A model generated the notes under the pieces. The model was not told the DNA's origin, did not search any database, and saw nothing but the letters and a program-made list of their open reading frames with translations. A DNA stretch of 64,000 nt from positions 1 through 64,000 of the forward strand of contig CAWAQJ010000010.1 of assembly GCA_963784175.1 (NCBI GenBank), in the 5' to 3' direction. This DNA is from JAIBJN01 sp963784175. GTDB lineage: Bacteria; Actinomycetota; Thermoleophilia; Gaiellales; Gaiellaceae. The number at the start of each line of letters is the position of its first letter. Positions within the stretch are counted from its first letter, which is position 1. Both the position numbers and the translations under genes were made by a program. Positions 49,871 to 58,085 of this stretch are shown here, piece after piece.

Positions 49871-50406
49871 CACGACGAAGCGTAGTCCGCGAGGCACGCC
49901 CTGAAGAGGGCGGACCCGCCGTGCGACGGATGCCGGACGTACGGTCCGCCCAGGGCGCGCTCCGCCACGCGGCCGACCGCGATCACGCTTCGACCGCAGG
50001 CCAGCTCGCGCACGAAGCGCATCCCCGCCTCGATCTCAGCCTTCGTCGGCGCACGGTTCGACGCCGGCCTGCCCGCACGATGAGGGTGCGTCGGCACGAC
50101 GTTCCAGAGCAGCACGTCCTCCGCCAGGCCGAGGTCTGCCAGCACGCTGCGAACGATGGTCGCGCTCGCCTCGCCGGGCGGATCGCCGGTGAGCTGCCGC
50201 TCGGAGGTGAAGGGAATCCCGCTGACCCGGGCACCTCGGTAACCGGCCGCCTCGCCGACGAGCAGGAGACGCGCATCGCGGCGCGCCTCGAGGTACTCGG
50301 CGAGGCGCGCACGACGCAACCCGGCTCTCTTGCCGTCGCGGTAGAAGTTGAAGGTCGTTCCGATGCGGGCGGCCGAGAGGTCGCGAACGAAGGTCTCGAC
50401 CCGCAT
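49870..50406 (-). CDS. Uracil-DNA glycosylase superfamily protein
   Basis: 178 residues. LLLVGEAAGYRGARVSGIPF corresponds to the GEAPG-x-x-E motif, FTSERQL to the following block, LWNVVPTHPHR to the LNxxP-type segment, and YVRHPSHGGS to the HPS motif. The catalytic-water Asp of Ung families is replaced here, as in families 4/5-like or unclassified members, so activity needs testing. Leaderless: TAGGCT lies 9 nt upstream of ATG 50406. Coupled to the MFS gene. Confidence 0.8.
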   Translation of the reverse strand: MRVETFVRDLSAARIGTTFNFYRDGKRAGLRRARLAEYLEARRDARLLLVGEAAGYRGARVSGIPFTSERQLTGDPPGEASATIVRSVLADLGLAEDVLLWNVVPTHPHRAGRPASNRAPTKAEIEAGMRFVRELACGRSVIAVGRVAERALGGPYVRHPSHGGSALFRACLADYASS

Positions 50407-50414
50407 GGGCCGCG

Positions 50415-50421
50415 TAGCCTA
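50415..50421. promoter_or_regulatory. Shared bidirectional -10 (GTAGCCTAC palindrome, 50414-50422)
   Basis: The palindrome GTAGCCTAC gives TAGCCT on the plus strand (8 nt before GTG 50429) and TAGGCT on the minus strand (9 nt before ATG 50406). Both starts lack a Shine-Dalgarno, so one -10 can drive two leaderless messages. Confidence 0.6.
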
Positions 50422-50428
50422 CCGCCCC

Positions 50429-51556
50429 GTGCGCCGCATCACGTTTCCCCTCTACGTCGGCGGGTTCCTCGGCCCGTTCGGCGGCGCGATGCTCGTCGCG
50501 ATCATCCCCAACGTCGCGCACGGCCTCGACGCGTCGGTGACCCAGGTGGCCGCCGCGATCACCGCGTACATGGTGCCGTTCGCCGTCCTGCAGCTCTTCT
50601 CGGGGACGCTCGCGGAGCGGCTCGGCCCGCGACGCGTGGTGCGCGCCGGCTACATCGGCTTCGGGGCGGCCGCGCTCGGGTGCGCGCTTGCGCCCGAGAT
50701 CTGGAGCTTCCTGGCCGCGCGCGCCGTCATGGGCGCCTCGAACGCGTTTCTCTCCCCCATCCTCCTCGCCGCGCTCTCGGAGGTCGTCGCGCCGGCCGTC
50801 CTCGGGCGCACGGTGGGGACGTTCGCGGCCGCGCAGACCGCCGGCCTCACCTTCGCGCCCATCCTCGGCGGCGTCCTCGGCGAGATCAACTGGCGGCTCG
50901 CGTTCGTGCTCGTGGCGGTGGTCTCCGTCGTCCTCGCACTCCCGAAGCAGACGCTCGGCGCGGCTGAGCGGGCGGCCACCGACGCGCCGCGCGCCTCGTT
51001 CCGAACGCTGCTGAACCGGTGGATCGCGCTCCTGGCCACCCAGGCGATGCTGGGCTACCTCGGCTTCACCGCCATCGGCTTCGTGCTCGTGCTCGTCGCG
51101 GCCGACGAGTTCGCCCTCGGGTCGAGCGCGCGCGGACTGCTCGTCGCCGGCTACGGGATCGGCGGCATCCTCTTCGGCCGGTACGCAGGCTCGGTCGTCG
51201 ACCGGATCGGGCGGCCGTCCGCGGCGCTCGCCGGGGCCGTCGCCTGCACGGCGGGCGTGGTCGGCCTCGTCTTCGCGCCGACCGCCTGGGGACTCGCGCT
51301 CGTCTACTTCGCCATCGGGTGTGCGTCGACATTCGTCTGGGCAGGCCTGAACACGATCGCGGTGGAGTCCTTCCCCGAGAACCGCGCCGGCGCGACGTCG
51401 GCCTACAGCGCGTTCAAGTTCGCGGGCGTCGCGATCGCGCCGCTCCTCTACGTCCCGCTCTTCCACGTCGACACCCGACTGCCGTTCGTGCTCGCGGCCG
51501 TCTTCTCGGCGCTCCTGGCCGTGCTCATCCTCCCGTGGTTCGGTCGCTACCGGTGA
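50429..51556 (+). CDS. MFS transporter
   Basis: 375 residues, twelve helices. SGTLAERLGPRRVVRAGYIG is the MFS loop 2-3 signature, repeated as AGSVVDRIGRPSAALAGAV. Substrate unknown. Start GTG at 50429 fits a leaderless message; an ATG at 50405 in frame shares CATG with the minus-strand UDG-family start and would add MGRVAYRP. The stop overlaps the acylphosphatase GTG. Confidence 0.88.
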   Translation: MRRITFPLYVGGFLGPFGGAMLVAIIPNVAHGLDASVTQVAAAITAYMVPFAVLQLFSGTLAERLGPRRVVRAGYIGFGAAALGCALAPEIWSFLAARAVMGASNAFLSPILLAALSEVVAPAVLGRTVGTFAAAQTAGLTFAPILGGVLGEINWRLAFVLVAVVSVVLALPKQTLGAAERAATDAPRASFRTLLNRWIALLATQAMLGYLGFTAIGFVLVLVAADEFALGSSARGLLVAGYGIGGILFGRYAGSVVDRIGRPSAALAGAVACTAGVVGLVFAPTAWGLALVYFAIGCASTFVWAGLNTIAVESFPENRAGATSAYSAFKFAGVAIAPLLYVPLFHVDTRLPFVLAAVFSALLAVLILPWFGRYR

Positions 51557-51816
51557 GGCGTCGGGTCGTCATCCACGGGCTCGTTCAGGGGGTGTTCTTC
51601 CGGGAGACGGTTCGCCGGCACGCCCAGTCGCGCGGCGTCGCAGGCTGGGTGCGGAACAACCCGGAAGGGACCGTGGAGGCCGTGTTCGAAGGAGAGCCCG
51701 AATCCGTCGAGCGGCTCGTCGCCTTCGCCCACGAGGGCCCGAGCGGGGCGATCGTCGAGCGCGTCGACGTCGTCCACGAGCAGGACGAGGGCCTCTCCGG
51801 CTTCTCCGTGCGCTGA
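51553..51816 (+). CDS. acyP: Acylphosphatase
   Basis: 87 residues. VVIHGLVQGVFFRETVRRHA contains the phosphate-binding loop (GLVQGVFFR, catalytic Arg), GVAGWVRNNPEGTVEAVFEG the second motif with the catalytic Asn. It hydrolyses acyl phosphates. GTG at 51553 overlaps the MFS stop by GTGA. Confidence 0.95.
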   Translation: MRRRVVIHGLVQGVFFRETVRRHAQSRGVAGWVRNNPEGTVEAVFEGEPESVERLVAFAHEGPSGAIVERVDVVHEQDEGLSGFSVR

Positions 51817-51869
51817 GCTTGGAACCTCAACCAGGCGAGCGGAGTAATAGCGGCGAGAGGAGGAATCGC

Positions 51870-52475
51870 ATGAAACGAATCCTGATCGCAGCAATCGCCG
51901 CCGGCGCCCTCTTCCAGGCGGGCGTGGCGAGCGCGGGGTGCATGGCGACCGTCGGGCTCGCCGCGCCTCCGCAGGGCATCGCTCCGGGGACGACCTGGTC
52001 GGCGGAGATCACCGTCCTCCAGCACGGGGTGCGGCCGCTTCCGAACGCGAAGACCGCCCAGCCGACGCTCACGATCGTGAACACCGAGACCGGCAGGCAG
52101 CAGACCTTCGTCGCCCAGCGGACGAACGATCCGGCCGTCTACGTCGCGAACGTTGTGTTCCCGGCGGCCGGAACCTGGCGCTACGAAGTCTTCGACGACT
52201 TCACGAGCGAGGGCGGGGAGCCCGCGCCGTGCGCGCAGACGCATACGTTCGCGGCCGTGGACATCGGCGCGCCCACGGGCGGTGGGAGTCAGACGCCTCC
52301 GAGCTCAGGCGAGCCGGCGCCGGCGCAGCCCGTTCCCACAGCGACGTCAGCCGACGACGGGAGCTTCCCGGTGTGGCCCGTCGTGGGCGCGGTGCTCGCA
52401 GGGCTGGCCGCCATCGTGGCGTCCCTGCTCCTGCTCCGCAGGCGCCGTGGGCGACCGGAGGTGGTGGCGCACTAG
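51870..52475 (+). CDS. Secreted, C-terminally anchored beta-domain protein
   Basis: 201 residues. MKRILIAAIAAGALFQAGVA is the signal peptide; the mature part begins near GCMATVGL and forms a beta-rich domain to about residue 130 (TLTIVNTETGRQQTF, ANVVFPAAGTWRYEVFDDF) reminiscent of YtkA/FixH-like domains. A Pro/Gly/Ser linker leads to one helix (VWPVVGAVLAGLAAIVASLL) and a basic tail, leaving the domain outside. ATG at 51870 has GAGAGGAGGAA upstream. Possible extracytoplasmic metal or small-molecule binder; function unknown. Confidence 0.72.
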   Translation: MKRILIAAIAAGALFQAGVASAGCMATVGLAAPPQGIAPGTTWSAEITVLQHGVRPLPNAKTAQPTLTIVNTETGRQQTFVAQRTNDPAVYVANVVFPAAGTWRYEVFDDFTSEGGEPAPCAQTHTFAAVDIGAPTGGGSQTPPSSGEPAPAQPVPTATSADDGSFPVWPVVGAVLAGLAAIVASLLLLRRRRGRPEVVAH

Positions 52476-52478
52476 CTC

Positions 52479-53630
52479 CTAGACGGGGATCCGGCGCATG
52501 AGGGCCGCGCCCGCCAGGGGGAGGAGGGCGGCGAGGCCGAATCCGAGGCCCCACGAAGTGGAGTCGACGAGCAGCGCGAAGAGGGGCGGCGCGAGGCCCG
52601 AGGCGACGGCGAGCCCCGTCTGCTGAAAGCCGAGCGCCGCTCCGGCACGCCGGCGGCCGGCCAGCTCGGCCGTGGCCGTGAAGGACAGGCCGTTCCACGA
52701 CTGGGAGAACGCCCCGGCGACGAGGAAGGCCGGGATGAAGAGGGCAAGAGGCGCCGATGTCAGGGCAGCGCTCACCGCCAGCGAGATGGAGAGCGCGAAG
52801 GCGAGCTTGAGAAGCGGCTCGATGCGCGCGCCGATCCTGTCAGACCAGCGCCCGACGACGATTCGGAGCGCGGCGCCGATCAGCTGCATCCCGGCGAACA
52901 CCCCCGCGGCCGCCGTGGTCGAGAGCCCGCGAACGCCGTGGAGGAAGAGGACGGTGAACGCCATGATGCTGATCTGGGCGAGGACGATCAGGCCGCTCCC
53001 GACGGCCAGCCGCCACATGCGGGCATCCCTGAGCGGGTTGATGAAGTCCCCGAGGGCTTCGCCCTCTTCGGGCGGTGCCTCGCGCAGCCCGATCGCACCG
53101 GTGATCGCGGTCGCCAGGCACGCCCCTGCGAGCACCAGCAGCCCCGCCTTCGTCCCGCCCGCGTCCGCGATCGGCGGGAGCGCCAGGGCCGCTGCGGCTC
53201 CTCCGAGCGGCAGGGCGGTCTGCCGGATGCCGAGCGCGAACCCCCTCTCCGCCGGGTGGAACCAGCTCATGACCGCACGCCCGCTCGCAGCGTTCACGCT
53301 GGCGCCGGCGCCGCCCGCGAACACGAGCGTCAGGACCAGCACCGCGTAGTCGGAGGTGTAGGCGGCGACCACGAGCGCGCATGAGGCCAGCGCTAGACCC
53401 GAGGCGAGAACGCCGCGCTCGCCGAGCCTGTCCGTGAGGAGCCCCCAGGGCAGGAGCGTCACGACCGAGCCGATGCTGATCGCAGCGAGCACGACGCCAA
53501 CCGCGGGCAGCGAGAGCCCGTACTCGTCCCGGAACTGCGGCGCCATCACCGGGATCCCGAGGAAGACGGCCGAGTAGCTCGCCTGCGCAACGGTGCCCAG
53601 GGCGAGGATCGTCCAGCGGTAGCGGCTCAC
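52479..53630 (-). CDS. MFS transporter
   Basis: 383 residues, twelve helices. WGLLTDRLGERGVLASGLAL is the loop 2-3 motif; second half VGRWSDRIGARIEPLLKLAF. GTG at 53630 with TAGCCT 6 nt upstream indicates a leaderless message. Convergent with the secreted protein: its stop lies 3 nt from the other stop. Substrate unknown. Confidence 0.87.
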   Translation of the reverse strand: MSRYRWTILALGTVAQASYSAVFLGIPVMAPQFRDEYGLSLPAVGVVLAAISIGSVVTLLPWGLLTDRLGERGVLASGLALASCALVVAAYTSDYAVLVLTLVFAGGAGASVNAASGRAVMSWFHPAERGFALGIRQTALPLGGAAAALALPPIADAGGTKAGLLVLAGACLATAITGAIGLREAPPEEGEALGDFINPLRDARMWRLAVGSGLIVLAQISIMAFTVLFLHGVRGLSTTAAAGVFAGMQLIGAALRIVVGRWSDRIGARIEPLLKLAFALSISLAVSAALTSAPLALFIPAFLVAGAFSQSWNGLSFTATAELAGRRRAGAALGFQQTGLAVASGLAPPLFALLVDSTSWGLGFGLAALLPLAGAALMRRIPV

Positions 53631-53731
53631 GGCGCGAGGCTATCCGCGGGAAGCTCTTCGGCGGCCGGAGAGGTAACCGACGTCTAGCGGACGCGCGAAT
53701 GCAGCTCAGGAAGCCGCTCGGGCGTCATGTT

Positions 53732-53884
53732 CTAGCCGCAGCAGCCTTCCTTGTACCGGCACGCAAGGCAGTGCCAGCTGGCCTTCGTCCACGTCATCTC
53801 GCTCCCGCAGCGCGGGCAAGTCGCCTCTGCCTCGGCCTCGTCGGCGGGGAGGCGACAGGCGGCCTGCTCGGCCTCGGCGCTCAC
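53732..53884 (-). CDS. 50-residue zinc-ribbon protein following guaA
   Basis: A short gene missed by length cut-offs. GTG 53884 overlaps the guaA stop by GTGA. An acidic N-terminal half is followed by TCPRCGSEMTWTKASWHCLA and CRYKEGCCG: a CPxCG knuckle plus CxxC about 15 residues later, a four-Cys zinc ribbon. Translation coupling to guaA is expected. Function unknown; a nucleic-acid or protein contact role is typical of such ribbons. Confidence 0.7.
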   Translation of the reverse strand: MSAEAEQAACRLPADEAEAEATCPRCGSEMTWTKASWHCLACRYKEGCCG

Positions 53885-55461
53885 TCCCACTCGATCGTCG
53901 CCGGCGGCTTCGACGAGAGGTCGAGCGCGACACGGTTCACTGCCGGCACCTCGTTGATGATCCGCCCCGAGATCGTCTCGAGCAGGTCGTAGGGGAGGCG
54001 GGCCCAGTCCGCGGTCATGGCGTCCTCGGAGGTGACCGCGCGGATGACGATCGGATAGGCGTACGTGCGCTCGTCGCCCTGCACGCCGACCGACTTGATG
54101 GCGGGCAGCACGGCGAAGCACTGCCAGAGCTCGCGGTAGAGCCCGGCGCGGCGCACCTCCTCGAGCAGGATCGCGTCCGCCTCGCGGAGGATCTCGAGCC
54201 GCTCCTCGGTGACGTCGCCGATGATCCGGATCGCGAGGCCAGGGCCCGGGAACGGGTGCCGCCAGACCATCTCCTCGGGCAGGCCGAGCTCCTCGCCTAC
54301 GCGGCGAACCTCGTCCTTGAAGAGCATGCGGAGGGGCTCGACGAGCTCCAGGTCCATGATCTCCGGCAGACCGCCGACGTTGTGGTGCGACTTGATCGTC
54401 GCGGCGACGCCGTCGGCCGCGCCGCCCGACTCGATCACGTCCGAGTAGAGCGTCCCCTGGACGAGGTGCTTGATGCTCCCGAGTGAGCGCGCCTGCTCCT
54501 CGAAGACCCGGATGAACTCCTCGCCGATTGCCTTGCGCTTCTCCTCGGGATCGGTGACGCCGGCCAGGCGGGTGAGGAAGCGCTCGCGGGCGTCCACGTG
54601 GATCAGCGGGACGTGGAAGTGGCGGCCGAAGGTCTCCACGACCTGCGCTGCCTCGTCCTTGCGCAGGAGCCCGTGGTCGACGAAGACGCAGGTGAGCTGG
54701 TCGCCGACTGCCTTGTGCACGAGCAGCGCCGCCACGGCGGAGTCGACCCCGCCGGAGAGCGCGCAGAGCACGCGCTCGCTCCCCACCTGCGCGCGGATGC
54801 GCGCAGTCTCCTCCTCGATCACCGCCGCAGCTGTCCACGCCGGCGGCGCCTCGGCGACCCGGTAGAGGAAGTTCTTGAGGATCTCCGTCCCGTGCTCGGT
54901 GTGCAGCACCTCCGGGTGGAACTGGATCCCGTAGAGGCCGCGCGACGGATCCTCGAAGCCGCTGATCGGCGTCGAGGGCGACTCGGCGGTGATGCGCGCA
55001 CCGTCAGGCGCTGCGGTGACGGAGTCGCGGTGGCTCATCCAGCCGACCTGCTCGGCGGGGAGGCCGCCGAAGAGGGCGCTGTCGGGATCGACGCGGACAT
55101 CCGCCCGCCCGAACTCCGAGCCGTCGGTGCGTTCGACCCGGCCGCCGAGGTCACGGGCCATGAGCTGCATCCCGTAACAGATGCCGAGCACGGGCACGCC
55201 GAGCTCGAAGATCCCCGGATCGGCCAGCGGCGCGCCCTCGGCATAGACGGAGGCGGGCCCGCCCGAGAGGACGAGCGCAAGCGGCCGCCTGGCGGCGATC
55301 GCCGCCGGCGCGGTCGTGTGGTGGACGAGCTCCGAGTAGACGCGACACTCGCGGATGCGCCGCGCGATCAGCTGCGAGTACTGGCCGCCGAAGTCGACGA
55401 CGAGGACGGGGCGCTCTTCCGGCGCCGGCTCCTGCAGCGGGAGCGCGACGACCTCGCCCAC
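53881..55461 (-). CDS. guaA: GMP synthase (glutamine-hydrolysing)
   Basis: 526 residues. A class I glutamine amidotransferase (PVLGICYGMQLMARDLGG, catalytic Cys about residue 97; FHPEV His) is fused to an ATP-pyrophosphatase domain (LCALSGGVDSAVAALLVHKA). The C-terminal dimerisation domain ends VALDLSSKPPATIEWE. GTG at 55461 overlaps the guaB stop by one base (TAGTG). It converts XMP to GMP. Confidence 0.97.
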   Translation of the reverse strand: MGEVVALPLQEPAPEERPVLVVDFGGQYSQLIARRIRECRVYSELVHHTTAPAAIAARRPLALVLSGGPASVYAEGAPLADPGIFELGVPVLGICYGMQLMARDLGGRVERTDGSEFGRADVRVDPDSALFGGLPAEQVGWMSHRDSVTAAPDGARITAESPSTPISGFEDPSRGLYGIQFHPEVLHTEHGTEILKNFLYRVAEAPPAWTAAAVIEEETARIRAQVGSERVLCALSGGVDSAVAALLVHKAVGDQLTCVFVDHGLLRKDEAAQVVETFGRHFHVPLIHVDARERFLTRLAGVTDPEEKRKAIGEEFIRVFEEQARSLGSIKHLVQGTLYSDVIESGGAADGVAATIKSHHNVGGLPEIMDLELVEPLRMLFKDEVRRVGEELGLPEEMVWRHPFPGPGLAIRIIGDVTEERLEILREADAILLEEVRRAGLYRELWQCFAVLPAIKSVGVQGDERTYAYPIVIRAVTSEDAMTADWARLPYDLLETISGRIINEVPAVNRVALDLSSKPPATIEWE

Positions 55462-56972
55462 TAGTACCCCGGCCTGTAGTTCGGCGCTTCCTTGACGACC
55501 GAGACGTCGTGCGGGTGGCTCTCGCGCTGGCCCGCCGAGGTCACGCGCACGAAGCGCGCTTCCTTCAGCTCCGAGATCGTCGCGGCGCCGCAGTAGCCCA
55601 TCGCCTGGCGCAGGCCTCCCACGAGCTGGTGGACGACGTTGCGGATCGGGCCCTTGTACGCGACCCGGCCCTCGATCCCCTCGGGAACGAGCTTGCCGAC
55701 CTCCTCGACGTCCTGCTGGAAGTAGCGGTCGCTGGAGTGGCGTGCGCGCATGGCGCCGAGCGAGCCCATGCCTCGGTACTCCTTGAACTGCTCGCCCTGG
55801 TGGAAGACGACCTCGCCCGGGCTCTCGTCGGTCCCGGCCAGCAGCCCGCCGAGCATGACCGTGTCGGCGCCGGCGGCGACCGCCTTGGCGATGTCGCCGG
55901 AGAAGTTGATCCCGCCGTCGGCGATGATCGGCACGTCGTGGCGCGAGGCCTCGAGTGCGCAGTCGTAGACCGCTGTGATCTGTGGGACGCCGATGCCGGC
56001 GACGACGCGTGTGGTGCAGATGGCGCCTGGGCCCATGCCGACCTTGATCGCGTCGGCACCCGCGTCCGCGAGCGCCTCGACCGCCTCGGGCGTGGCGACG
56101 TTGCCGGCGATCACCGGCACGTCGGAGCGGCCCTTGAGCTCGCGCACCGTCTCGACGACACCCTGCGAGTGGCCGTGCGACGTGTCGACGACGAGCACGT
56201 CGACGTCCTCGTCCAGGAGCGCCTCGGCGCGTTCGAGCCCCTCGGAGCCGGTGCCGACCGCCGCGGCGACGCGCAGGCGCCCCTGGTCGTCCTTGGTGGC
56301 GAGCGGGTACTTGAGCCGCTTCGAGATGTCCTTGACGGTGATCAGGCCCTTGAGCCTCCCGTCCGGGTCGACGACGGGGAGCTTCTCGATCTTGTGCTGG
56401 TGGAGGACCGCTCGCGCTTCCTCGAGCGTCGTGCCGACCGGGACGGTGACGAGGTCCTGCGACGTCATCAGGTCGGAGACGGGGCGCGCGGTGTCGTCCT
56501 CGAAGCGAAGGTCACGGTTGGTGAGGATGCCGACGAGAAGCCCGTCATCGTCGGTGATCGGCACGCCCGAGATCCGGTAGGTCTCCATGATCGCGAGCGC
56601 GGACGCGACGGGCGCGCCGGGCGGCAGCGTCACCGGCTCGACGATCATCCCCGCCTCGGAGCGCTTGACCTTGTCGACCTCGGCCGCCTGCGCCTCGACC
56701 GCGAGGTTGCGGTGGATGACCCCGATGCCTCCCTCGCGTGCGAGCGCGATGGCCGTGCGCGCCTCGGTGACCGTGTCCATGGCGGCGGAGACGATCGGGA
56801 TCTCGAGCGAGATCGAGCGCGTCAGGCGCGTCGTCGTCGTCACCTCTCCGGGCAAGACCGTGGACTCGGAGGGGACGAGCAGGACGTCGTCGAAGGTGAG
56901 ACCTTCCTTGGCGAACTTCCGCTCCAGGGCGAGAAGACGCTCGATCTCGTCCTGACGAAGCTCGACACTCAC
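55461..56972 (-). CDS. guaB: IMP dehydrogenase
   Basis: 503 residues. TIM barrel with a pair of CBS domains inserted at about 110-225 (YRISGVPITDDDGLLVG, KIEKLPVVDPDGRLKGL). The active-site loop is GPGAICTTRVVAG (catalytic Cys) and the flap ends GGLRQAMGYCGAATI. GTG at 56972 appears leaderless with TACGAT 9 nt upstream. First gene of guaB-guaA-zinc ribbon; makes XMP. Confidence 0.97.
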   Translation of the reverse strand: MSVELRQDEIERLLALERKFAKEGLTFDDVLLVPSESTVLPGEVTTTTRLTRSISLEIPIVSAAMDTVTEARTAIALAREGGIGVIHRNLAVEAQAAEVDKVKRSEAGMIVEPVTLPPGAPVASALAIMETYRISGVPITDDDGLLVGILTNRDLRFEDDTARPVSDLMTSQDLVTVPVGTTLEEARAVLHQHKIEKLPVVDPDGRLKGLITVKDISKRLKYPLATKDDQGRLRVAAAVGTGSEGLERAEALLDEDVDVLVVDTSHGHSQGVVETVRELKGRSDVPVIAGNVATPEAVEALADAGADAIKVGMGPGAICTTRVVAGIGVPQITAVYDCALEASRHDVPIIADGGINFSGDIAKAVAAGADTVMLGGLLAGTDESPGEVVFHQGEQFKEYRGMGSLGAMRARHSSDRYFQQDVEEVGKLVPEGIEGRVAYKGPIRNVVHQLVGGLRQAMGYCGAATISELKEARFVRVTSAGQRESHPHDVSVVKEAPNYRPGY

Positions 56973-57052
56973 CGTCGAGCGATCGTACCAAGCGGACTGG
57001 CTGACTTAGTTGGGAGCGCTCGACGAAACGCAGCCTGTGCCGCCGGGCCCTC

Positions 57053-58012
57053 CTATCCCTCTTGCGCCACGTGCTCGATGTGCTCGAGCTGGACGAGCGG
57101 TGCGAGGCGGGTCGCCTCGCGGGCGTCGAACCGGCCGGCGCCCGCCTCGAGCACCGACGCGGTGCCGGCGGCGACGGCCGAGCGCACGGCCTCCTCGAAC
57201 GGCCGCCCGGCGACGCGGGCGGCGAGGAAGCCGGCCAGGAGCGTGTCCCCGGCGCCGACGACGGAGGTCGGCTCGACGCGCGGCGCCTCCGCCCGCACGC
57301 GCACTGCGGTGCGGTCTTCCCGGAGCAGCGCGTAGCAGCCCGTTTCGAGCGTGATGAGGACGTTGCGGGCGCCCAGGTCGGCGATCTCGTCGAGCCCGGC
57401 CGCGAGATCCTCCTCGTCGACGAACTCATGGCCGACGAGCGCCTCGGCTTCGCGCTGGTTGGGCGAGACGAGGTACGGCTCGGCCTCGACGGCCATCCGG
57501 AGCGGCTCGCCCTCGGTGTCGACGACGGCGAGCAGCTGGCCGCGGTTGAGCTCGCGCACGAGCTCGCCGTAGAAGCCGGGGTCGACGCCGCGCGGCATCG
57601 AGCCGGCCAGGACGACGAACTCGGCGCCCTGGGCGAGGTAGGCGAGCTTCTCGCGGAGGATGTCGAGCTCCTCCTCGCTGACCTCTGGCCCCCACTCGTT
57701 GATCTCCGTGTAGGCGTTCGAGGTCGGGTCGAGCACGGCGATCGACGTCCGCGACTCGTTGTTGATGCGGACGAAGTCGTTGAGGATGCCCTCGTTCGTC
57801 AGCTCCTCGACGAAGAGCGTGCCCGTGCGGCCGCCGGCCAGGCCCGTGCAGACCACCGGCGCCCCGAGCTGCTTCAGCGCGCGGGCGATGTTGATCCCCT
57901 TCCCGCCGGCGCTGGGGAAGCCAACGCTCGCACGGTGGCGCTGACCCGGCTGGAAGTTCGGAACGACGAGCGTCCGGTCGATCGCTGCGTTGAGCGTGAC
58001 GGTGACGATCAT
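57053..58012 (-). CDS. PfkB-family 1-phosphofructokinase-like kinase
   Basis: 319 residues. The first strand MIVTVTLNAAIDRTLVVPNF and the GGKGINIARALKQLGAPV motif are those of the 1-phosphofructokinase/tagatose-6-P kinase group, and SVVGAGDTLLAGFLAARVAG has the catalytic Asp. A fructose-1-phosphate or tagatose-phosphate kinase are both possible; no fructose PTS gene is adjacent. ATG at 58012 follows CCGTATCC without a clear Shine-Dalgarno. Confidence 0.88.
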   Translation of the reverse strand: MIVTVTLNAAIDRTLVVPNFQPGQRHRASVGFPSAGGKGINIARALKQLGAPVVCTGLAGGRTGTLFVEELTNEGILNDFVRINNESRTSIAVLDPTSNAYTEINEWGPEVSEEELDILREKLAYLAQGAEFVVLAGSMPRGVDPGFYGELVRELNRGQLLAVVDTEGEPLRMAVEAEPYLVSPNQREAEALVGHEFVDEEDLAAGLDEIADLGARNVLITLETGCYALLREDRTAVRVRAEAPRVEPTSVVGAGDTLLAGFLAARVAGRPFEEAVRSAVAAGTASVLEAGAGRFDAREATRLAPLVQLEHIEHVAQEG

Positions 58013-58085
58013 CCGACTGGATACGGATAAGGCACCTGAGACGATCCTAGCCGACGACCGGCAGGCGGCCGCCGGACACGGCCGG

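Noticed and set aside
53706..53933. Minus-strand 75-codon frame ending in LLRLEHDARAAS
   Set aside because: Out of frame with the zinc-ribbon gene, which better explains the CxxC coding pattern.
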